Assembly (NCBI GenBank): GCA_036346205.1
Contig: JARFJB010000531.1
Location: forward strand, 110,001 to 174,000
Source of the DNA: Vesta saturnalis
Taxonomy: Eukaryota > Arthropoda > Insecta > Coleoptera > Lampyridae
Length of the DNA: 64,000 nucleotides
Reading direction: 5' to 3'
The notes below the pieces were generated by a model. That model ran no database searches and was not told the DNA's origin. It saw only the letters and a list, made by a program, of their open reading frames with translations. Position 1 is the first letter of the stretch. Every line of letters starts with the position of its first letter. Position numbers and translations under genes: made by a program. Shown here one piece after another: positions 56,111 to 64,000 of the stretch.

Positions 56111-56970
56111 GAAGATATGCGGAAAAATTTCCATGAAGAAGTGTTCCGGATTCCAAAACATTTTTGAATTTAGTGAGGCGGTACCGTGAGACTGGAACCT
56201 TTAAACCAAAAAAGGTAAATTCTGGTAGACCACGAGTGGATAGAGTTCGTCAAAGAGAAGAAAATATTTTAAATGTAGTTGTTGCGGATCCTATGATAAG
56301 TGTAAGAAATGTGACAAGGGCAAGTAACGCAAGTGTTTCTAGTATACAAGTACAAGAATTATTGCACGACTATCTTTTTTTGAGAAGAGACTTTTGCGAA
56401 TTATTACAAGAAAGAATGAGACAGAACCCTAATTTTTTACAAAATGTTCTTTTCGCCGATGAATCAACTTTTGCTACACAAGGTATGTTTAATAGTTATA
56501 ACAGTCATTTCTGGGCAGAGAAAGATCCACGTGTAACGCATTATAAACATAATTTTAAGTTGACTGTATGGACTGCTTCAATGGGCAACCGCCTCGTTGT
56601 ATACCATATTTTTGATGGAAATTTAAATGGTGGTGTTTATTATGACTTTTTAGATAATCGTTTATTTCCACTATTAACAGATTTGCCTCTTGATCTACTA
56701 AGAAATATGGTTTTTATGCATGATGGTGCTCTTCCTCATTTCAGTACACAAGATACAAGATGGCTCAACGAACATTTTCCAAATCGTTGGATTGGTCGTG
56801 GTGCTGATGCTCCAATCCACTGACCACCAAGGTCCCCTGACCTAAATTACAGGGCCGTATCTTCTTAAGGAGGTATTTTGGGACACATGTTTATTAACCA
56901 AACTAACGTTATTTTTTAATATTCTATTTACCCTAGCAATTAGCGGAACTTTTTCTTAAACACCCTGTAG
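56111..56970 (+). pseudogene. Element F: DD41D-type transposase, 5' truncated, third Asp lost
   Basis: From 56,113 the frame reads RRYAEKFP and, past a stop, VPDSKTFLNLVRRYRETGTF. The open frame to 56,823 has GRPRVDRVRQREENILNVVV, LFADESTFATQGMFNSYNSH (first Asp) and NMVFMHDGALPHFST (second Asp). A TGA follows APIH, then PPRSPDLNY diverges before the third Asp. The right end is probably AAACACCCTGTA near 56,970. Its first 30-40 codons and left inverted repeat are missing, cut by the right arm of element E. Confidence 0.78.
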
Positions 56971-57064
56971 CAAATATACTATTTTTATCAACATTCAAGT
57001 CTTCTAATAGATTGAACTGATTAAAGTATTCAGAAAGATCCCTTACATCATAATTTGGTTCAAA

Positions 57065-57960
57065 TTAAACTAAATTAATATAATTACCTTATCACTACAA
57101 ACAATTTTACAGGTTATTTCAAATGTATTATGCGTTTTTTTAAGAATAACAGAAACCTGAAAATGATTTTTAAATGCGATTAAAAAACCACCACCTTTCG
57201 AACTTCTATCATACTTGAAGACAACATATCTATTATCAAATAACTCACTGTCTGCTATGTTGTCCACCAAGTTTCAGTAAGATAGATAACATCATAATCA
57301 CAGTTTAAAACACAGCTTCTAATAGCTAAAATTTTAGTCCTCACACCTGTGATGTTTTGATAATAAATTTTTAGATTATTATTTTTAGCCATTATTTTTT
57401 TGATTACTCTGAGACTTGATAAGTGGACAACTTTTCATTAAATCATTCAACTGTGTACCATTTTTTATCCATTTCCAGTCAATATCTTTTTTAAATATTC
57501 TGGCTTCAGCTAATAATTTTCTTTGAATTTCTGTTAGTGATTCATTTACATAAATGGGAAAATTTTTTAGAGACCAATATGACCAGTGTTTAGATCTCTT
57601 CTTACCATTTTACACCTTAATAATTCCTCTTTATCGTGCTTTTTGTGAAACTTCAACACTATTGCAGGATATTCAAATCACTCATATTTTGTTAGCTGAA
57701 AACTTTCAATAACTTTTCACTATCCCAGTTTTTAAATCTTGAAGAGGCTAGCTTAGAAACAGCAGTAACAAGAGATTCATTATTTTTTGCACGTGTAGAC
57801 CATGAATTTCCAAGGTGTTTGACCCATTATCTTGCTTTACAAAGTCAATCTCATCCTTATTAGCACTTCAACATCTTTTTTTAAATTTATATTCTCAGAG
57901 ATAGCATCTATAATGTTTTTTGCACGATCGGTTGTTTTCGACTGTTTACCATGCCCGTTT
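57065..57960 (-). pseudogene. Non-LTR retrotransposon fragment: ORF1 end plus start of endonuclease
   Basis: On the - strand, frames near 57,680-57,400 read VLKFHKKHDKEELLRCKM and IYVNESLTEIQRKLLAEARI, the C-terminal ORF1 pattern of Jockey/CR1-like elements. Next, 57,395-57,270 reads IYYQNITGVRTKILAIRSCV with YDVIYLTETWW, the first motifs of an apurinic-type endonuclease. The open frame 57,270-57,070 continues with SELFDNRYVVFKYDR and KGGGFLIAF. Reverse transcriptase and 3' end are absent. Several shifts. Upstream to 57,960 is degraded ORF1 sequence. Confidence 0.72.
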
Positions 57961-59178
57961 CCATGACAGTAAGTAGCATTTACTGGTTTGTCAACAACTT
58001 ACCGTTCAGCGAATGGCAAGTAATTTACTTACCGTCCATTGAACAGTAGGCTTTGTTTTAATGAGTTTTTCTTGTCAGTTTGTTTAACTAGAATTATTTA
58101 CCTGCAAGCTGATTTGTCATTGTATGTGCTTTATTGTAATTTGTCTTATGTATTCTGTGCTTTAGTGCTCACTAAACAATTGGGTACGTGTAAATTCCTT
58201 GTCTGTTTTCTTTTGTCCTTACCTTTACCTTATTATCACCTGTGCAATTTTACTGTTGTATTTTATATGTACCGTAATTTGGTTTATTGTTTTATGTGCT
58301 TATTTACTTAAAGACCGGCATGATGGGTTTTAAAGGGCCACATGTTTGGTGTTACGATTGTTATTATAATTTTTTATTTCATTATTTATGACCCAATTGT
58401 GCGTGTGACTACATGTGTTTTTTTATTATTGTGTTTCTGTGTAACTAAACTGCTTTTTATTTATTTTCTCTTAATGTTATAATTTTGTACGCAACTGATT
58501 TAATTGTGTTCAGTTATATATTCAACCCTTTCTTTGTTTTTTTTGTGTTATTTGATTTATTAATGTACTTGTGCAATTACCTATCTATGAATAAAGTGGA
58601 TTTTATTGGTGTCTCTTTCCCATAATAGTACATTAACGGGCTGAACCACCGCTGTGCCAAGCTCGTTGATTTTAATGTGAGTAGTTTCACTTTTTTAACC
58701 TACCCCTCATGGTGCAACACTTACCTCATACAGCCTATCTAATTTAATAACACAACGTAACTACCACTAGACGGCCACTTCGTTTGATCAAATTTGAGGT
58801 TTGCGAGTAATAAATATCAGACTTGTAAATAAATTCTAAGGTTTTAATTATTGCCTGCAAAGTCAAAGTAAGGCAGGCAATTAATCTGAGTAATAGTGAC
58901 ATCATTGTCAGTCAAATCAAGATAAATCACTTAGAGATTGTTTTGTTCTTGAATTTTCATTATTGCAAATAAGTTCAAATTACACTTTTCAAGATAGGGT
59001 ACCTGGAAGACGCTACAATATTGTCGTTAAAATCAAAGGTTTTTAAAGGAAACACTTCAATCATATTTTAAAATATTATCGTTTTAGAGACAGCGCCAGC
59101 GGGGCGTGCAATATTAAAATGGTAATAATGCCTTAGAATATGGGAGTCGAAATTATTTAGAATTAAAATATACATAAC
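57961..59178. other. No recognisable gene
   Basis: T-rich on the + strand from 58,040 to 58,600; a 90-codon hydrophobic frame (58,039-58,311) follows from that composition and has no domain. The remainder is unremarkable. Confidence 0.45.
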
Positions 59179-59490
59179 TACAGGGAGTAAAAAAATAACG
59201 TGAATTTATACCATTCGAACTGTGTAACTAGCGCCCTCTAGGAGTATTATAAAAAATTATACCAGATACATGTTTATCATCCTTAAAAACTAAATTGTAC
59301 GAAATTTGAGTTCAATACATTTAGCTGTTTTCTAACTATTAGGAATTTTCAAAAATTATATGCCAACAATTAACGCCCTATCTCGTTCGCTATTAGCATT
59401 TTACTAACGCATGTTTTTGTTAAACAACCTATTTGGATCACCTCTTTCTACAGTTGCTGTATTGACCATTAGTTATGGGACACCCTGTAT
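59179..59490. mobile_element. Possible mariner-type MITE
   Basis: TACAGGGAGT at 59,180 and GGGACACCCTGTA ending at 59,489 look like CAGGG-type termini at TA sites around 310 bp of non-coding DNA. Only the outermost 10-12 bases pair, so it may be a degraded or composite element. CTAGCGCCCTCTAGG lies inside. Confidence 0.35.
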
Positions 59491-59792
59491 GTGGAGTGAC
59501 TATCAGGCAACTGCATCGATAAATAGGAAAATTATGAATATTTGGCGGTCTGAGATTCACGTTGGGGGAATTCAGCTAAAATAGTTTCAAGTTCGGAGCA
59601 CTTCCACTTCACATTTAATAGAATTTTTTAAAAGTCCGAGTTCTGCTTAACAATGGCATAACAATTTCAACAATATCATTGTTGAAAGAGTTTGTCTCCT
59701 TCACTTTTCGCTTAACCGAACCATAGTTTTTGTAGATTTCAATGATTTGTTTGACAGTTTACGGCGATGGTTTCCATGTATCTGGATACTAA

Positions 59793-62204
59793 TAGCCCAT
59801 TTGGACCCGTTGTCCCTGTATGAGACAAATTTACTTTTAATGTAATAAATATTATTTGATACTTTTGAATTTAAGTTTGAGTGAATTACAGGGTTCTACA
59901 TAGTCCATTTATGCTATGTTACACGAAAACGTCACAAGGGATCGCTAGTTGTAGGCATCATTACAGATAATCTCCAAAAATTGTTTACTTTTCGACAGCG
60001 TGTTTTTGGATGCAGCTGAGTGTTAAACGTGTATTGTTTTTATTACTTTTTTGTGATATTTATATACTTTGGTATGTATTTATTTAGTTTATTTTAATTA
60101 ACAATACATATAATTCAAAAATATAATAAATTTTATAAAAATAAAATTGTTCTCGTGTGGGGACAATGGACACAATTCCATACATCACTAAATTATTGTA
60201 ATTTATTATTTTAGTGTTATTACAATGGAACCAAATCCAATTAGCAGTGCTACGTTTTATGGAAAACGGTATGAAACATTAGGACAAGCCATTGAAATCA
60301 TAAATGCTACGAATGACGATACGCCAGTGGATATTGTGTTTATACCGCCTAAAGTTGACGTTCAAACTGATGAAGAAGATGTTGATGACGATGATTTAGT
60401 TTCATTTTCAGTACCAAACAATATTACAGGTGAGGTGGAAGTTCTAAATGAGATTGACGAAGAGGACGATAACATTCCATTATCTCTACTCCGAGACATT
60501 ATAAGAAAACAAAACCGTAATAACCATATACCAATCTGGAGTAATGATATAGTGGAGGATGAAGAAATGCAGGGAACATTTACTCAAGAAAGAGTTATTA
60601 CTTTAAAAAATACGTTAAAAAATTTAACGCCAGTACAACTTTTTGAAAAACTGTGGGACGATACAATTTGCAATATTATTGTCAGCCAATCTATTTTGTA
60701 TGCAAGGCAAAAAAATGACCATGCATTTAGTGTAACTGCTGCCGATATAAAAATATTTATAGGCATCTTGTTATTTAGTGGGTATCACAAGTTGCCCCGA
60801 GAAAGGTGCTACTGGAGTTTGGATGAGGATTTTGACACGGCAATTGTTTATAATGCAATGTCTAAGAATAGGTTCTGTGAAATAAAGAAGTATATACATT
60901 TTGCTGACAACACTGCATTAGACAAAAATGATAAAATGGCCAAACTTCGACCACTTATGAAATTACTAAACGTTAATTTCCAGCAGTGGGGAATATTTTG
61001 GGAAAAACTATCCATCGACGAGGAAATGGTTAAGTACTTTGGACATCATAGCTGCAAACAATTTTTAATAAAAAAACCTGTTCGATTTGGATACAAAAAT
61101 TGGCTATTGTGCAGCTCTACGGGCTATTGTTTTGCATACGACACATACTGTGGTGCAAAAACCGCAAAAGAAAATAAATTACCACTTGGGTCTAATGTAG
61201 TACTAGATTTACTAAAAGTTGTGTCAAAACCTTCTGACCATATAGTTTTTTTTGACAACTTTTTTACGGGTATCGATCTAATGGCTGATCTACGAAAGAA
61301 GGGCTTTCGAGCAACAGGGACGGTACGAGACAACAGAATAAAAAAATGTCCTCTCACCACGTATGCTATCATGAAAAGGAAAGAACGCGGCAACTATGAA
61401 TACAAATATGATACGGAGGGAAACGTTCTACTTGTCCGATGGAAAGATAATAGCGTAGTTACCATGGCCACTAATTACGACAAAGTCTTTCCTCTGCAAA
61501 GCGTAAAACGGTGGTCATCAACTGAAAAAAAGAAAATTGATGTTCCTCAGCCAAAACTGTTTGCCAGTTATAATGCTGGAATGGGAGGTGTAGACTTGCA
61601 TGATCAAGCGGTTAATAATTATCGAGTGGCAGTATTTGGAAAAAAATGGTGGTGGCCACTCTTTACGAATACACTCAATATGTCAATGGTAAATGCATGG
61701 CATTTACATAGAATTGCCAACCTAAATGAATGTCTCGACTTAATAGGGTTTACAAGGGAAGTCGCAAGATGTTATCTACGATGTTTCGAAAAGTCAAAAA
61801 AAAATAGACCGTCAGGCTCGGTGCCCAAAAGTATCAAATCAAGCGAAGGAGGGCATTTTCCAAGGAAAATGGAAAACCAGCAACGGTGTAAAGTTTGCAA
61901 AATGAAGACTCGATGGCAGTGCATTAAGTGCAATGTAAATATATGTTTAGAAAGGGAATGTTTTATACAATTTCATTCATAATTGCAAGTATATACAAAA
62001 TAAAAAATAGTTACTAAAAAAATTCTTTTTTCTCAATTACTCTAGTACGTGTCCATTGTCCCTGTACGAGGCACCCTTATTTTTCTTTAATAAAAACAAA
62101 ATTTAAAAAAAATAAGCATGTAACATTAATTATTTATTGTTTTTTAAAACGTTTTTACAAAAATTAAACAAAAAAAAAAAAAATCCGTGGGTACAAATGG
62201 GCTA
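59793..62204 (+). mobile_element. piggyBac-type element, 2.4 kb
   Basis: TAGCCCATTTGGACCC at 59,793 is mirrored by GGGTACAAATGGGCTA ending at 62,204 (one mismatch in 16). TTGTCCCTGTAYGAGRC occurs as a direct repeat near both ends (59,810 and 62,056). GGACAATGGACAC at 60,161-60,173 is inverted at 62,049-62,061, giving a typical complex subterminal structure. It encloses an intact transposase. The expected TTAA duplication is not visible at either edge, so the ends may be slightly off or mutated. Confidence 0.75.
60225..61982 (+). CDS. piggyBac-type transposase (PGBD-like), intact, 585 residues
   Basis: A single uninterrupted frame of usual length. The acidic N-terminal region (residues 45-100) precedes the insertion domains. 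The catalytic aspartates are all present: D265 in LSIDEEMVKYFG, D344 in VFFDNFFTGID and D457 in GMGGVDLHDQAVNNY. KKWWWPLFTNTLNMSMVNAW and a C-terminal Cys-rich finger (RCKVCKMKTRWQCIKCNVNIC) complete the family layout. The enzyme excises and inserts the element by hairpin transposition, normally at TTAA. The ATG follows an AT-rich leader by 5-10 bp and fits the start of similarity. With intact catalytic residues and ends nearby it may be active or recently active. Confidence 0.9.
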   Translation: MEPNPISSATFYGKRYETLGQAIEIINATNDDTPVDIVFIPPKVDVQTDEEDVDDDDLVSFSVPNNITGEVEVLNEIDEEDDNIPLSLLRDIIRKQNRNNHIPIWSNDIVEDEEMQGTFTQERVITLKNTLKNLTPVQLFEKLWDDTICNIIVSQSILYARQKNDHAFSVTAADIKIFIGILLFSGYHKLPRERCYWSLDEDFDTAIVYNAMSKNRFCEIKKYIHFADNTALDKNDKMAKLRPLMKLLNVNFQQWGIFWEKLSIDEEMVKYFGHHSCKQFLIKKPVRFGYKNWLLCSSTGYCFAYDTYCGAKTAKENKLPLGSNVVLDLLKVVSKPSDHIVFFDNFFTGIDLMADLRKKGFRATGTVRDNRIKKCPLTTYAIMKRKERGNYEYKYDTEGNVLLVRWKDNSVVTMATNYDKVFPLQSVKRWSSTEKKKIDVPQPKLFASYNAGMGGVDLHDQAVNNYRVAVFGKKWWWPLFTNTLNMSMVNAWHLHRIANLNECLDLIGFTREVARCYLRCFEKSKKNRPSGSVPKSIKSSEGGHFPRKMENQQRCKVCKMKTRWQCIKCNVNICLERECFIQFHS

Positions 62205-62494
62205 AGCGATAAAAGGATCACATGTTCTTGTTAAAACTTTGCTATACTGTCGATAAACACTTAATAAATTTAAATAATCTTCATGCGTGTAATTTAACCG
62301 TGTAGTTGACAGATCTAAATGGTAATAAAATTTGTCCTTTTTTAGCCGACATGATTTTCTGCACTACCAACTAAAGATCCCAAAATCCTAACAAAAACCC
62401 CTAAATTAATTATTTAATTATCCGCTTGTTTTGCTTAAAAATATTCCCGCTTATTACAATAATTAAGTTTCCCCTTTTTGCGTAATTAAAAATC
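62205..62494. other. AT-rich, no recognisable gene
   Basis: Unique-looking AT-rich DNA between the piggyBac end and the next microsatellite. Confidence 0.5.
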
Positions 62495-63533
<1,039 letters not shown>

Positions 63534-64000
63534 CGAATGAACAACTTAATTGTTCAAAAAATGAATTCTTTATACGCTGTTACGTGTATTGTTTCAGAAA
63601 ATGTAGAGAACCCCAATAGTAACGTGCGATTATTTTATAAACTACAAAAATTGATTAAACAGCATTGTTTGGATTAACCTAATAGACTCGGATTCAATCT
63701 ATTTTTATTTTTAATTTAATAACAAGCCATATTGTACTTCTAAATATATACCTCACATTAAATCTACCGATCCTGCTGTTTCAAATAAAATTTGTTCGTA
63801 GTTAATAGAATAAAGCAATGTTTTTCCAAATTCTTGTAGTCATTTTGGAAATATTACATTTCTGAAAAAAATGTAGCATGTGTAATAGATAATTAAATGC
63901 CAATTTCAAAACACATTTTCTTTTTGAAATCTGGCCATAAATAAGGGGAATATTAATTAATTAACGGTATTAACCGAAGCTCAAACAAAAAAAAGTTACT
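63534..64000. other. AT-rich, no recognisable gene
   Basis: Nothing recognised in the last 470 bases. Confidence 0.5.

Noticed and set aside
58039..58311. A 90-codon hydrophobic protein
   Set aside because: Composition follows a T-rich stretch, with no domain, start context or neighbours in support.

Overview
The window looks like an AT-rich, repeat-saturated piece of arthropod (probably insect) nuclear genome. I recognise no cellular host gene with confidence. Almost every coding signal belongs to a mobile element, and much of the rest is microsatellite. The arthropod guess rests on the mix of elements (a Polinton/Maverick, several DD41D-type mariner relatives with long terminal inverted repeats, piggyBac, BEL/Pao, Penelope-like repeats) and on arthropod-style core promoters (TATA box plus a TCAGT initiator).

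Layout, left to right: a (GA)n array at 1-434; a promoter-like GC-rich stretch near 0.9-1.25 kb; a Tc1-like fragment at 2.9-3.2 kb abutting a Penelope-like repeat; a TG-rich compound microsatellite at 4.9-6.0 kb; a Gypsy-like LTR element at 6.6-8.6 kb with an internal deletion, inserted in a satellite unit; a decayed hAT element at 9,006-12,195 with an exact 8-bp target duplication; a BEL/Pao integrase remnant at 12.8-13.8 kb; a 5.2-kb TG-rich satellite at 15.3-20.4 kb; a tRNA-Met-derived SINE at 20.7 kb; a decayed piggyBac transposase at 22.3-23.5 kb; and a dimeric satellite at 23.7-25.0 kb. From 25.5 to 34.1 kb lies a cluster of DD41D/DUF4817-type mariner relatives. One of them (29,566-31,839) carries an apparently intact two-exon transposase.

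The centrepiece is a Polinton/Maverick virus-like transposon at 37,729-53,630. Both edges are defined by a 6-bp target duplication (TCGATG). It is nested inside a mariner-type inverted-repeat element. On the + strand it carries a double-jelly-roll major capsid protein, an A32-like packaging ATPase, a DUF8207-like structural protein, a small fibre-like protein and a chromodomain integrase. On the - strand it carries a protein-primed type B DNA polymerase and a protein of unknown function. A divergent, possibly spliced coiled-coil gene sits beyond the polymerase. Its terminal inverted repeats carry genes themselves and differ in length because the left copy has lost about 0.86 kb. Most of its genes are frameshifted, and I find no cysteine protease, so the copy looks dead.

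Right of the Polinton are two more broken mariner relatives (54.3-57.0 kb), a non-LTR retrotransposon fragment (57.1-58.0 kb), a possible MITE (59.2-59.5 kb), a piggyBac element with an intact 585-residue transposase (59.8-62.2 kb) and a further TG-rich array at 62.5-63.5 kb. The two intact transposases (30.3-31.4 kb and 60.2-62.0 kb) are the only candidates for current activity. No comparison against a database was possible, so family names come from motif recognition.
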